Source: Kaistella jeonii (GTDB taxonomy: Bacteria; Bacteroidota; Bacteroidia; Flavobacteriales; Weeksellaceae). Taken from it: a stretch of 64,000 nucleotides of DNA. The stretch covers positions 744,001 to 808,000 of the forward strand of contig NZ_JSYL01000002.1 in the NCBI RefSeq assembly GCF_000812865.1, in the 5' to 3' direction. The notes below the pieces were generated by a model that worked only from the letters and a program-made list of their open reading frames with translations, searched no databases and was not told where the DNA came from. The translations under genes were made by a program, and so were the position numbers. This document shows positions 44,935 to 53,654 of this stretch, one piece after another. The first letter of the stretch is position 1. Each line of letters opens with the position of its first letter.

Positions 44935-46209
44935 ATGAATCAGGATTTTAACATTCACAAAACTGCTAATTTTGCCGTTCTCAGTATCAGTTTCGAAAAA
45001 GCTGATGCGGAAACTCGTGGGAAATTTTCTTTTTTTGATGAAAATATTAAAAACTTTGTCAACGAGATCCACGGGCAAAGTTTAGGTGATGCATTCGTAG
45101 TTTCTACCTGCAACCGAACCGAAATTTATACGACCACCCAAAATTATCTGCTTATCGCAGAACTGTATTGCAAGATCATCGGCGTAAGTCTTACCGATTT
45201 CATGAAATACGTGAATGTTCTGAAAAGAGAAGAAGCATTAAATCATCTTTTCCGTGTAGCAGCAGGATTAGAAAGTCAGATCATCGGTGATTTTGAAATT
45301 ATCGGTCAGATCAAAAATGCCTATTACCGTTTCAAAAAAGAAAAACAAAACTCCAATCCTTTTTTAGAAAGAGCCATTAATTCTGCCATTCAAATTTCCA
45401 AAAGAATCAAGAATGAAACCGGGATCTCTAATGGAGCAGCTTCCGTTTCTTATGCTGCGGTTCACTATATTTTAAAAAATCAAACTCAGATTTCTGACAA
45501 AAATATTTTGTTGCTGGGAGTAGGGGAAATCGGTCAAAATACGGTGGAAAATTTGGTAAAACATGTTTACAAACCGAGAGTAAAAATTGCGAACCGGAGT
45601 CTTGCTAAAGCCGAAAAAATAGCCGAAAAATATAAAATTCCACACATCGAGTTTGATAACTTTCAGGAAGAATTGAGCAAAACCGATATTTTAATTGTCG
45701 CAACAGGAGCTCAACATCCCATTATCAACAAGTCTCACTTCCCGAACGGAAAAGAAACTTTGGTCATCGATCTTTCGATCCCGAATAATGTGGAGAAAAA
45801 TATCACCGAAAACACCAATGTAAGTTTGGTCGATGTTGATCAGCTCTCTCTTCACATCAGTGAAACGATGATTCAGCGTCAGAAAGAAATTCCGAAAGCT
45901 GAAGAGATCATCAAAGAAATGACAAAGGATTTTCTGGAGTGGGAAAAGAAACGAAAAATGGCTCCCAACATTCACCATTTCAAAGCAGTTTTGAAAAATA
46001 TGGAACGCAATGAAATGCACAACATACACAAAAAACACAGTTATGTGGAGGTTGATGATATGAAGCTTTCTGATAAAATGATTCAGAAAATTACAAACCG
46101 TTTTGCAAAATATATTATCGATAATCCTTGGAAAGCCGAGGAGATCAGCAAGTTAATGCACGAAATTTTAGTCGAACAGCCAAACAACGAATTCAATGAG
46201 AAGCATTAA
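44935..46209 (+). CDS. hemA: Glutamyl-tRNA reductase
   Basis: The start is placed at the ATG at 44935 (MNQDFNIHKTANFAVLSIS) because the promoter overlaps the earlier TTG. The 424-residue enzyme reduces glutamyl-tRNA to glutamate-1-semialdehyde, the first committed step of haem synthesis. The catalytic cysteine is in VVSTCNRTEIY. The conserved HLFRVAAGLESQIIGDFEIIGQIK follows, and the NADPH site is LLLGVGEIGQN. The C-terminal dimerisation domain is present. Its 3' end overlaps hemC by 14 nt. Confidence 0.96.
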   Translation: MNQDFNIHKTANFAVLSISFEKADAETRGKFSFFDENIKNFVNEIHGQSLGDAFVVSTCNRTEIYTTTQNYLLIAELYCKIIGVSLTDFMKYVNVLKREEALNHLFRVAAGLESQIIGDFEIIGQIKNAYYRFKKEKQNSNPFLERAINSAIQISKRIKNETGISNGAASVSYAAVHYILKNQTQISDKNILLLGVGEIGQNTVENLVKHVYKPRVKIANRSLAKAEKIAEKYKIPHIEFDNFQEELSKTDILIVATGAQHPIINKSHFPNGKETLVIDLSIPNNVEKNITENTNVSLVDVDQLSLHISETMIQRQKEIPKAEEIIKEMTKDFLEWEKKRKMAPNIHHFKAVLKNMERNEMHNIHKKHSYVEVDDMKLSDKMIQKITNRFAKYIIDNPWKAEEISKLMHEILVEQPNNEFNEKH

Positions 46210-47107
46210 GATAGGCACCAGAAATTCTCCGCTTGCACTTTGGCAGGCAAGAGAAGTTGCCCGAAATCTTCAAAATAAAAATTATAAAACCGATATCACA
46301 CCGATTCTTTCTTCGGGAGATAAAAACCTGACGCAACCTCTTTACACTTTAGGGATTACAGGAATTTTTACCAAAGACTTAGACATTGCGCTCCTTAATA
46401 AAGAAGTTGACATTGCAGTTCACTCCTTAAAAGATATTCCAACCGAATTACCCGAAAATATTTCAATTATTGCTGTACTAAAACGCGATTATCCTGAAGA
46501 TGTTTTGGTTCGAAAAACTGATTCAGCAACAATAGAAATGAAAGACTTGAAAATTGCGACGAGCAGTTTGAGACGTCGTGCGTTCTGGTTGAGTGAGTTT
46601 CCTGATACCCAGTTTTCAGACATTCGTGGCAATGTTCAAACGAGATTAAAAAAACTCGAAGAAAATGATTTCGATGCGACCATGTTTTCTTTGGCAGCGA
46701 TCGAAAGAATGGGTTTAAATATTGATTATGAGTTTCTTCCGATCATGATTTCAGCTCCGGCGCAAGGTGTTGTCGCGGTTTGTGCAAGAACTGATGATGC
46801 TGAAATTCGCGAAATGTTTGCTGACATCAATCACATACAAACCCAGATCTGTATAGAAATTGAAAGAAATTTCTTGCATACTTTAGAAGGTGGTTGTACC
46901 GCTCCAATCGGTGCTTTTGCCGAAATCAACGAGCAAAATGAAGTCCGTTTCATCGGCAGATTATGTTCTTTAGATGGAAAAAATTGTATCGAAACCGATG
47001 AAATTTTTCAATGGAATGACAAGGAAAATTTCGGAAAGATACTCGCGGAGAAAATCCTCAACAATGGCGGAAAAGCTTTGATGACGGAAATTAAAAACAG
47101 ATTGTAA
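46196..47107 (+). CDS. hemC: Hydroxymethylbilane synthase (porphobilinogen deaminase)
   Basis: A 303-residue enzyme that condenses four porphobilinogens. Hallmarks are IGTRNSPLALWQAREV at the N-terminus, VDIAVHSLKDIPTELPE with the catalytic aspartate region, SSLRRRAFWL, FSDIRGNVQTRLKKL, and the cofactor cysteine in LEGGCTAPIGAFA. Length is normal. It is coupled to hemA by overlap and followed by hemD. Confidence 0.96.
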   Translation: MRSIKIGTRNSPLALWQAREVARNLQNKNYKTDITPILSSGDKNLTQPLYTLGITGIFTKDLDIALLNKEVDIAVHSLKDIPTELPENISIIAVLKRDYPEDVLVRKTDSATIEMKDLKIATSSLRRRAFWLSEFPDTQFSDIRGNVQTRLKKLEENDFDATMFSLAAIERMGLNIDYEFLPIMISAPAQGVVAVCARTDDAEIREMFADINHIQTQICIEIERNFLHTLEGGCTAPIGAFAEINEQNEVRFIGRLCSLDGKNCIETDEIFQWNDKENFGKILAEKILNNGGKALMTEIKNRL

Positions 47108-47140
47108 AACTTTGCTTTAAGCATTTATAGTAAAAAATAA

Positions 47141-47815
47141 ATGAAGATTCTTTTCACAAAAAAATTGAATGAAGTAGTGATTTCCAATAAATTAGGAGAT
47201 CAGTTTTCCTGGGATTTTGTGAAAGTTATTGACATTAATCCATTAAAAATACAACCGTTCGAACTGAAAAATAGATCGCTTATTTTTACCAGTGTCAATG
47301 CGGTAGATGCTTTTTTCACCAACAATTTTTTCCCCAACGAAAATTTCATCGATAAGAATTTCAATAAAATTTATGCCGTTGGTTTTACGACAAAAATAGC
47401 GCTGCGAAAAAACGGTTTTGGTACTTTTAAAGTAGCTAAAAATGCTAAAGAACTTTCAGAATTCATTATCGACAACAGTACAAAAGAAAAATTCCTGCAT
47501 TTTTGCGGAGATCTTGCCTTAGATGTTCTGGATAAAGCTTTGCCCCTGCAAAATATCTCTTACAAGAAAATCGTTGTTTATGAAACCAAATTACTCTACC
47601 CAAAAGTTTCGGGAAATTACGATGCAGTGTGTTTTTTTAGTCCAAGCGGAGTTCGTAGTTTTGCCCAGTTTAATTCTCTCGATCACATGAAAATATTTTC
47701 TATCGGTGACACGACCGCGAATGAGATCAAAAAATTTACAAATAATCCAATTATAACAAGTAAAGAAAGCAATCTTGACGATTTGCTGAAATTAATTTCT
47801 GCCCAGAACAAATAG
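47141..47815 (+). CDS. hemD: Uroporphyrinogen-III synthase
   Basis: A 224-residue protein with the weakly conserved two-lobe HemD fold: [13 protein letters not shown] at the first hinge, [19 protein letters not shown], and [15 protein letters not shown] plus [14 protein letters not shown] in the second lobe. Position between hemC and hemE supports the call. It closes and inverts ring D of the tetrapyrrole. The intergenic gaps are 33 and 25 nt, so it belongs to the hem operon. Confidence 0.9.
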   Translation: MKILFTKKLNEVVISNKLGDQFSWDFVKVIDINPLKIQPFELKNRSLIFTSVNAVDAFFTNNFFPNENFIDKNFNKIYAVGFTTKIALRKNGFGTFKVAKNAKELSEFIIDNSTKEKFLHFCGDLALDVLDKALPLQNISYKKIVVYETKLLYPKVSGNYDAVCFFSPSGVRSFAQFNSLDHMKIFSIGDTTANEIKKFTNNPIITSKESNLDDLLKLISAQNK

Positions 47816-47840
47816 ATCTGCGCAGGGAAAATCAAAGAAT

Positions 47841-48869
47841 ATGATTAAAAACGATTTATATTTAAAAGCATTAAGAGGAGAAACCGTTGAAAGACCACCG
47901 GTTTGGATGATGAGACAAGCTGGAAGATTTTTACCTGAATTCCGTGCGATGCGTGATGAATATGATTTCTTCACAAGATGTAGTACCCCGGAATTGGCGT
48001 CGGAAATTACCATGATGCCGATTCGCAGATTTCCTTTAGATGCTGCGATTTTATTCTCAGATATCTTAGTTGTTCCTCAAGCAATGGGAATGGATTTCGA
48101 GATGCGCGATGGAATTGGACCTTGGTTAGAAAAGCCAATTCGTACTTTAGAAGATGTGCAAAATATCGAAGTTCCTGATGTTGATGAAACTTTAGGATAT
48201 GTTTTTGACGCTATAGAAATGACTTTGCATAAATTAGATAATGATATTCCACTCATCGGTTTTGCCGGTTCGCCCTGGACTATTTTATGTTACTGCGTAG
48301 AAGGAAAAGGTTCGAAAGCCTGGGATGTTGCGAAAAGTTTTTGTTTCAGAAATCCGGAAGCGGCTCATATATTATTGCAGAAAATCACAGATACAACCAT
48401 CGCTTATTTGAAAAGAAAAGTAGAAAAAGGCGTTTCTGCGGTACAGGTATTTGATTCTTGGGGAGGTTGTTTGTCGCCGGAAGATTACCAGATTTTTTCT
48501 TACCAGTATATCAACCAAATTGTAGAAGCATTAAGCCCATTAACACACGTTGTGGTTTTTGGTAAAGGATGTTGGTTCGCCTTAGAAGAAATGACTATGT
48601 CTAAAGTTTCTGCACTTGGTGTTGACTGGACGATCACACCGGAATCAGCGAGAAAATTGACGAATCATACCATGACTTTACAGGGTAATTTTGATCCGAA
48701 CAGATTAAATTCTTCACCGGAAACCATCACAAAAATGGTAACAGAAATGATCAACCGTTTTGGGAAAGACCGCTACATCGCCAATCTTGGACACGGGATT
48801 TTACCAAATATTCCGCTGGAAAATGCTGAAGCATTTATTAGAGCGGTTGTAGACTGGAAGCCAAACTAA
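47841..48869 (+). CDS. hemE: Uroporphyrinogen decarboxylase
   Basis: A 342-residue enzyme removing the four acetate carboxyls of uroporphyrinogen III. The N-terminal signature [18 protein letters not shown] is intact, as are [50 protein letters not shown] and the C-terminal [17 protein letters not shown]. It ends the hem operon and is followed by a clear terminator. Confidence 0.97.
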   Translation: MIKNDLYLKALRGETVERPPVWMMRQAGRFLPEFRAMRDEYDFFTRCSTPELASEITMMPIRRFPLDAAILFSDILVVPQAMGMDFEMRDGIGPWLEKPIRTLEDVQNIEVPDVDETLGYVFDAIEMTLHKLDNDIPLIGFAGSPWTILCYCVEGKGSKAWDVAKSFCFRNPEAAHILLQKITDTTIAYLKRKVEKGVSAVQVFDSWGGCLSPEDYQIFSYQYINQIVEALSPLTHVVVFGKGCWFALEEMTMSKVSALGVDWTITPESARKLTNHTMTLQGNFDPNRLNSSPETITKMVTEMINRFGKDRYIANLGHGILPNIPLENAEAFIRAVVDWKPN

Positions 48870-48890
48870 AAGTATAGTTTTAAAAATAAT

Positions 48891-48922
48891 AAAGAACGTT
48901 TCCTTGGAGGCGTTCTTTTTTT
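48891..48922 (+). terminator. Terminator of the hem operon
   Basis: AAAGAACG / CGTTCTTT stem with a 12-nt loop and a T-run overlapping the last codon of the convergent GNAT gene. Confidence 0.85.
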
Positions 48923-49448
48923 ATGTGTTTGTTTTTGAGAGTTCAAAATACAGCAATTCTACATCCTCATTGGGAAGTTGAACTGTTTTTAAATATTTTA
49001 AACCTAACTTTTTGATCAGATTTTGAGAGGCAATATTTTCTTTTGAAGTAATCGCTGAAATTCCATTTAAATTAAATTCGGAAAAAGCTATTTCCAAAAG
49101 TTTGGAAGCCGATTCGAAACCATAACCTTTCCCTTGAAATTCGTCCAAAAAAGAAAAGCCGATATCCTGAACGTCTAAACCTTTGCGCTCGAAAATGCCG
49201 ACTGCTCCGATCTTCTTTTCATCAGATTTCCGCACGACTAAATAATTTCCGTAACCTAATCTTTCCAATTGAGGCAGAAATTTTTCTGTAATATAATTTT
49301 CAGCATCTTCAAGAGATCGAATCTTTTTGTCTCCAATAAATTTGATGAACGTTGCAGAATTATACAGTTCCAAAATAAAAGACGCATCAGGTTTTGAAAT
49401 GGGTTTCAGAAATAGTCTTTCGGTTTCTAAATTTTTGATTTCCTTCAT
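48921..49448 (-). CDS. GNAT acetyltransferase (RimJ/RimL-like)
   Basis: A 175-residue protein of the Acetyltransf_3 type. The N-terminus LETERLFLKPISKPDASFILELYN is typical of RimL-like enzymes, the acetyl-CoA loop reads EFQGKGYGFESASKL (QGKGYG), and a C-terminal ASQNLIKKLGLKYLKTV segment follows. The acceptor is unknown (a protein N-terminus or small amine). A -7 box lies upstream; the gene is monocistronic. Confidence 0.88.
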   Translation of the reverse strand: MKEIKNLETERLFLKPISKPDASFILELYNSATFIKFIGDKKIRSLEDAENYITEKFLPQLERLGYGNYLVVRKSDEKKIGAVGIFERKGLDVQDIGFSFLDEFQGKGYGFESASKLLEIAFSEFNLNGISAITSKENIASQNLIKKLGLKYLKTVQLPNEDVELLYFELSKTNT

Positions 49449-49479
49449 GGATAAGATTATTAAAAAAATTTTTTCTGCT

Positions 49480-49487
49480 CAAATATA
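49480..49487 (-). promoter_or_regulatory. -7 box for the GNAT gene
   Basis: TATATTTG on the minus strand, 31 nt upstream of the start codon. Confidence 0.45.
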
Positions 49488-49532
49488 AATAAATCATGGC
49501 ACGGAAATAGGATAGGCAAGGGAAATTTAAAA

Positions 49533-49964
49533 ATGAAACATATTTTAACAAGCTTTCTAGCCGTATTCGCATTGCTTTTTTTAGTAAACTGTTCTTCGCA
49601 AATGACCAATTCTGACAATGTAAAAAAAGAATGGATGTTGGTTGAATTCCAAGATTTCAGCAAAGACGTTATGGTCGCCAATAAAGCCAACATTAATTTT
49701 ACCAATATTAAAGATGCCGGAAAATTTTCAGCCTACATGGGTTGCAACAATATGTTTGGAACAGCGACTTTTAGTGGAAAAGGAATGGTGAAATTTTCTC
49801 AAATCGGAAGCACGATGATGTTTTGTGATAAAGCAATGGATCTGGAATCTGCACTTGGTAAAGCTTTGCCCACAATGACGAATTATAAAATTGAAGGACA
49901 TTATTTAACGCTTTCAAATAATTCTGGAAAATCATTGAAGTTTGTAGCTTCAGATTGGGATTAA
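49533..49964 (+). CDS. META-domain lipoprotein (HslJ-like)
   Basis: A 143-residue lipoprotein (FLVNCSS, Cys20). The remainder is one META domain: KKEWMLVEFQDF at the start, AYMGCNNMFGTATFSGKG with the conserved GCN, MMFCDKAMDLESALGKAL, and YLTLSNNSGKSLKF at the end. HslJ proteins are stress-associated envelope proteins of unknown activity. Diverges from the GNAT gene and has its own terminator. Confidence 0.88.
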   Translation: MKHILTSFLAVFALLFLVNCSSQMTNSDNVKKEWMLVEFQDFSKDVMVANKANINFTNIKDAGKFSAYMGCNNMFGTATFSGKGMVKFSQIGSTMMFCDKAMDLESALGKALPTMTNYKIEGHYLTLSNNSGKSLKFVASDWD

Positions 49965-49986
49965 AAATTTTAAGAATAAATAGAAG

Positions 49987-50015
49987 ATCTCAGATAAATT
50001 TATCTGAGATTTTTT
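49987..50015 (+). terminator. Terminator of the META lipoprotein gene
   Basis: Palindrome ATCTCAGATA / TATCTGAGAT with a 4-nt loop and a T-run. Confidence 0.9.
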
Positions 50016-50035
50016 AATGGTGAAAATCAAATTAT

Positions 50036-50043
50036 TATCTTTG
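50036..50043 (+). promoter_or_regulatory. -7 box for hflX
   Basis: TATCTTTG ends 22 nt before the ATG of hflX. Confidence 0.5.
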
Positions 50044-50065
50044 TACAAATGCCGAGAGGAAATTT

Positions 50066-51298
50066 ATGTTAGAAAAAAAAGACCATCAATACGAAAAAGC
50101 TGTTTTAGTCGGCTTAGTTACTCAAAATCAAGACGAAACGAAACTCATCGAATATATGGATGAGCTTGAGTTTCTGGTTTTAACAGCCGGTGCAACAGTA
50201 GACAAAAGATTTATTCAGAAACTGACGCAACCCGACCCCAAAACTTTTATTGGAAGTGGGAAAGCCCAAGAAATAAGAGATTACGTAAAATCAAACGGAA
50301 TCGGAACCGTAATTTTCGATGACGAACTTTCGCCTTCACAACTGAAGAATCTTGGGAAAGAAATGGAGGATGTTAAAATCCTGGACAGGACCAATTTAAT
50401 TCTTGATATTTTTGCCCAAAGAGCTCAAACCTCTTATGCAAGAACGCAGGTGGAATTGGCTCAGTATCAGTATTTATTACCGAGGTTAAGCAAAATGTGG
50501 TCTCACCTTGATAAGCAAAAAGGAGGGATCGGAATGCGTGGACCTGGAGAAACCGAAATTGAAACCGATAGAAGGATTATTCGCGACCGAATTGCTTTGC
50601 TGAAAGATAAATTGAAAACCATCGACAGGCAAATGGCAACGCAGAGACAAAACCGTGGAAAAATGGTTCGTGTCGCTTTGGTTGGTTATACCAATGTTGG
50701 GAAATCAACTTTAATGAACGCCATTTCGAAGTCAGATGTTTTCGCTGAAAATAAATTATTTGCCACTTTAGATACGACGGTTCGAAAAGTTGTGATCGGA
50801 AATTTACCTTTCCTTTTAACCGATACTGTTGGGTTTATCAGAAAACTACCGACGCAATTGGTTGAAAGTTTTAAATCAACTTTAGACGAAGTTCGGGAAG
50901 CAGATCTGCTGATTCATGTTGTCGATATTGCGCATGAAAGTTTCGAAGATCAGATCAATTCTGTCAATCAAACTTTAATGGAAATCAATGCGCATCAAAA
51001 ACCGATGATCATAATTTTCAACAAAATTGATGCTTTTGCCTATGAGCAGAAAGACGAAGACGATTTGACTCCGGAAACGCGTAAAAATATTTCTCTAGAC
51101 GAATGGAAAAAAACCTGGATGTCTAATTCAAAATATCCTACCGTATTTATCTCTGCTTTAACGAAGGAAAATTTCCCGGAGATGAAGAAAATGATTTACG
51201 ATGAAGTTCTGAAAATTCATATCGCAAGATTCCCATACAATGATTTCTTGTTTGAATATCATGACGATGAAGCGGAAGAGTTAGAATCAGAAGATTAA
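50066..51298 (+). CDS. hflX: Ribosome-associated GTPase HflX
   Basis: A 410-residue GTPase that rescues or splits stalled ribosomes. The HflX N-terminal domain contains FIGSGKAQEI and VIFDDELSPSQLKNL, followed by a helical linker with GPGETEIETDRR. The G domain has the P-loop ALVGYTNVGKST, switch II DTVGFI and the NKID specificity motif. A short acidic tail ends the protein. It is monocistronic with a terminator. Confidence 0.95.
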   Translation: MLEKKDHQYEKAVLVGLVTQNQDETKLIEYMDELEFLVLTAGATVDKRFIQKLTQPDPKTFIGSGKAQEIRDYVKSNGIGTVIFDDELSPSQLKNLGKEMEDVKILDRTNLILDIFAQRAQTSYARTQVELAQYQYLLPRLSKMWSHLDKQKGGIGMRGPGETEIETDRRIIRDRIALLKDKLKTIDRQMATQRQNRGKMVRVALVGYTNVGKSTLMNAISKSDVFAENKLFATLDTTVRKVVIGNLPFLLTDTVGFIRKLPTQLVESFKSTLDEVREADLLIHVVDIAHESFEDQINSVNQTLMEINAHQKPMIIIFNKIDAFAYEQKDEDDLTPETRKNISLDEWKKTWMSNSKYPTVFISALTKENFPEMKKMIYDEVLKIHIARFPYNDFLFEYHDDEAEELESED

Positions 51299-51320
51299 AA
51301 TACAATGCGATAGCGCACTT

Positions 51321-51355
51321 AAAAAAATGCTTGATTAATTTTAAGCATTTTTTTT
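51321..51355 (+). terminator. Terminator of hflX
   Basis: AAAATGCTT / AAGCATTTT stem with a 10-nt loop and a T-run. Confidence 0.85.
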
Positions 51356-51388
51356 AAAGCTAATTTGTAAACACACCATTTTTATCGA

Positions 51389-52309
51389 ATGAAAGTAGAT
51401 TATCAAAAAATTATTTCAAAGGTTTACACCGATATTATTGCCAAAGAAAATTTTGGGAAAGTTCCTAACTATATTCCTGAACTCGCCTGTATTCATGAAA
51501 ATAAATTTGGCATCAACTTCACAGATTTGAAACACAACAGTTTTGGAATTGGTGATTTTGAGGAGAAATTTTCAATTCAGAGTATTTCTAAAGTTTTCGC
51601 ACTTTCTTATGTCTACGAGAAATTGGGTGAAAAATTGTGGAGTAGAGTTGATGTAGAACCTTCTGGCAATGCGTTTAATTCTTTAGTGCAATTAGAAGCC
51701 GATCATGGCATTCCCAGAAATCCCTTTATCAACGCAGGAGCTTTGGTTATTTGCGATATTTTATTAGAAATCTGTAATGATCCAAAACAGGAATTACTCC
51801 AGTTTATTCGCGATTTGACAGCCGATCATCAGATCTTTTTCAATGAAATAGTTGCGGCGAGTGAGATGCAGAACAGTTTCAGAAATGCTGCGATGTGCAA
51901 TTACATGAAATCTTTTGGGAATATTAAAAATAAACCCGATGCCGTCATTGAATTGTATTGTCACCTTTGTGCTATCGAAATGACTTGTAAACAATTGAGC
52001 AGGAGTTTTTTATATCTGGCAAATGAAGGAAAAATACCTTCAAAAAATGATCAGATTTTGTCTTTCAGCAAAGCCAAAAGGATCAATGCGATTTTATTGA
52101 CTTGCGGATTTTACGATGAATCAGGCGAGTTCTCTTTCCTCGTCGGTTTACCTGGAAAAAGTGGCGTTGGTGGCGGAATTGTCGCCATTTATCCTCAACA
52201 TTACTGCATCACCGTTTGGAGTCCGAAACTCAACGAAAAAGGAAATTCCTACCGCGGAATGAAATTTCTGGAAGAATTTACAACGCAAACCGGCGAAAAT
52301 ATTTTTTAA
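51389..52309 (+). CDS. glsA: Glutaminase
   Basis: A 306-residue serine-dependent beta-lactamase-fold glutaminase converting glutamine to glutamate and ammonia. The nucleophile lies in SIQSISKVFAL (SxxK), with VEPSGNAFNSL and GIPRNPFINAGAL as substrate-binding stretches and GLPGKSGVGGGIVAIYP near the C-terminus. Length is typical. The next gene begins 1 nt after its stop. Confidence 0.95.
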   Translation: MKVDYQKIISKVYTDIIAKENFGKVPNYIPELACIHENKFGINFTDLKHNSFGIGDFEEKFSIQSISKVFALSYVYEKLGEKLWSRVDVEPSGNAFNSLVQLEADHGIPRNPFINAGALVICDILLEICNDPKQELLQFIRDLTADHQIFFNEIVAASEMQNSFRNAAMCNYMKSFGNIKNKPDAVIELYCHLCAIEMTCKQLSRSFLYLANEGKIPSKNDQILSFSKAKRINAILLTCGFYDESGEFSFLVGLPGKSGVGGGIVAIYPQHYCITVWSPKLNEKGNSYRGMKFLEEFTTQTGENIF

Positions 52310-52310
52310 A

Positions 52311-53021
52311 ATGGTTGATCAAATAAAATCTGCGCTTCAAGAGCTTTCTATCCTGGAAAAGAAAGAAATTTTGGGCCGTTTTTTCAAGACTGGAAAAGGG
52401 GAGTATGCAGATGGTGACCAATTCATCGGCGTTACTGTTCCCGATCAAAGGAAGATCGCCAAAAATTTTGAAAACAAGATCTCTTTACAAGAATTAGAGA
52501 AACTTTTATCCTCACCAATTCACGAACATCGACATTGTGCATTATTTATTTTGGTTTCAAAATTCGAGAAATCAAAAGATTTAAAAGAGAAAAAAGAAAT
52601 CGTCGAGTTCTATTTAAAGAACCGGGAATTCATCAATAATTGGGATTTGGTCGATACTTCGTGCTATAAGATTTTAGGAAGATATTGTTTTGAAAATCAA
52701 GATGATACTATTTTAGAAGACCTTTCCGAGGAAGATAATTTATGGAGCAAAAGAATCGCCGTTGTTGCAACAATGTTTCATGTCAAAAAAGGATCTTTTG
52801 ATTTGCTGAAAGAATTGGCTTTAAAAAATCTTCATCACGAACACGATTTAATGCACAAAGCAAATGGTTGGCTTTTGCGAGAAATGGGTAAAAAAGATCA
52901 AAAAGAGCTTCTTGACTTTCTAAATCTTCATTACCGAAAAATGCCACGAACAACTTTGCGTTATGCGATTGAAAGACTTGATGAAGACATAAGACAGGAT
53001 TTTCTAAAAGGCAGAATTTAA
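52311..53021 (+). CDS. AlkD-like DNA alkylation repair protein
   Basis: A 236-residue HEAT-like repeat protein. FFKTGKGEYADGDQFIGVTVPDQRKIAK matches the DNA alkylation repair family, followed by EHRHCALFILVSKFEKS, NNWDLVDTSCYKILG (conserved Trp-Asp pair) and LWSKRIAVVATMF, and HKANGWLLREMGKKD. Members excise positively charged alkylated bases from DNA. It is nearly contiguous with glsA, so they are cotranscribed, probably without functional connection. Confidence 0.92.
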   Translation: MVDQIKSALQELSILEKKEILGRFFKTGKGEYADGDQFIGVTVPDQRKIAKNFENKISLQELEKLLSSPIHEHRHCALFILVSKFEKSKDLKEKKEIVEFYLKNREFINNWDLVDTSCYKILGRYCFENQDDTILEDLSEEDNLWSKRIAVVATMFHVKKGSFDLLKELALKNLHHEHDLMHKANGWLLREMGKKDQKELLDFLNLHYRKMPRTTLRYAIERLDEDIRQDFLKGRI

Positions 53022-53065
53022 AGAAATAAATTGCATTAAGACAGCCGATTATCATCTAAACTTAA

Positions 53066-53443
53066 TTATCTTCTCGCTACCTCCATTTTATGACCCATTA
53101 GATTTGCAATGTTGGTGGCTTTATAAATCGCCATTTCCGCCATTTCTCCCGTGAAATTTTGTTCAATAGTTTGCGTCCATAATTGTACCCAGTGTGCAAA
53201 ATGAAATTTTTCCATCGGCACTTGTGAATTGATCGGGAAATGAACCGCCATTGGATTTCCTTTATAAGAAATTTGCCCAAACAAAAGCGTTTCCCAAAAA
53301 GAATACATTTTCGGCAGGTGATGATCCCAATCTACTTTTGCGACGTCATTGAAGAAAAATCCTATGGTTTCATCGGTCTGCACTTTATCATAAAATTTAT
53401 TGACCAAAGTTTCGATATCCTCTCGAGTTTCCAATTTTTTCAT
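53066..53443 (-). CDS. Group III truncated haemoglobin
   Basis: A 125-residue globin. It has LVNKFYDKVQTDETIGFFFNDV at the start, WDHHLPKMYSFWETLLFG with the aromatic B/C region, and FHFAHWVQLWTQTIEQNFTGE carrying the proximal histidine of helix F. Group III truncated haemoglobins bind O2 and NO; the physiological role is uncertain. A candidate -7 box lies only 4 nt before the ATG. Confidence 0.9.
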   Translation of the reverse strand: MKKLETREDIETLVNKFYDKVQTDETIGFFFNDVAKVDWDHHLPKMYSFWETLLFGQISYKGNPMAVHFPINSQVPMEKFHFAHWVQLWTQTIEQNFTGEMAEMAIYKATNIANLMGHKMEVARR

Positions 53444-53447
53444 ACCC

Positions 53448-53455
53448 CAAAATTA
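53448..53455 (-). promoter_or_regulatory. -7 box abutting the haemoglobin start
   Basis: TAATTTTG on the minus strand, ending 4 nt before the ATG. If used, the mRNA would be leaderless. No clear -33 element is seen. Confidence 0.4.
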
Positions 53456-53502
53456 AGAAATTTTAAAGCATTCGTTTATGATCGCAGACAGCGTTATTTT
53501 TT

Positions 53503-53607
53503 TTGGGCGGACAATTCGCGCTATCCACTCCTACACCTCAATCATCGGCTCCACTTCGTTCCGCCGATTCTTTCGGGGGTAACCGTTCCTATCGCGGCCG
53601 CAGATTC
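53503..53607. repeat. GC-rich intergenic element
   Basis: Starts TTTGGGCGGACAATTCGCGC, contains an ATCGGC...GCCGAT hairpin around TCCACTTCGTTCC, and ends near CCTATCGCGGCCGCAGA. It is markedly richer in GC than its surroundings and lies between two divergent genes. It looks like a dispersed intergenic repeat, but no second copy is in the window. Confidence 0.5.
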
Positions 53608-53642
53608 TGTGAAAAACAAAACCATGTTCCCCGAAATTAAAT

Positions 53643-53650
53643 TAATTTTG
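53643..53650 (+). promoter_or_regulatory. -7 box abutting the K+ channel start
   Basis: TAATTTTG ends 4 nt before the ATG at 53655, again implying a leaderless transcript. Confidence 0.4.
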
Positions 53651-53654
53651 CACA

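Noticed and set aside
44923-44937. TTG start of hemA
   Set aside because: It lies in the TAAATTTG box; the ATG at 44935 fits the family N-terminus.
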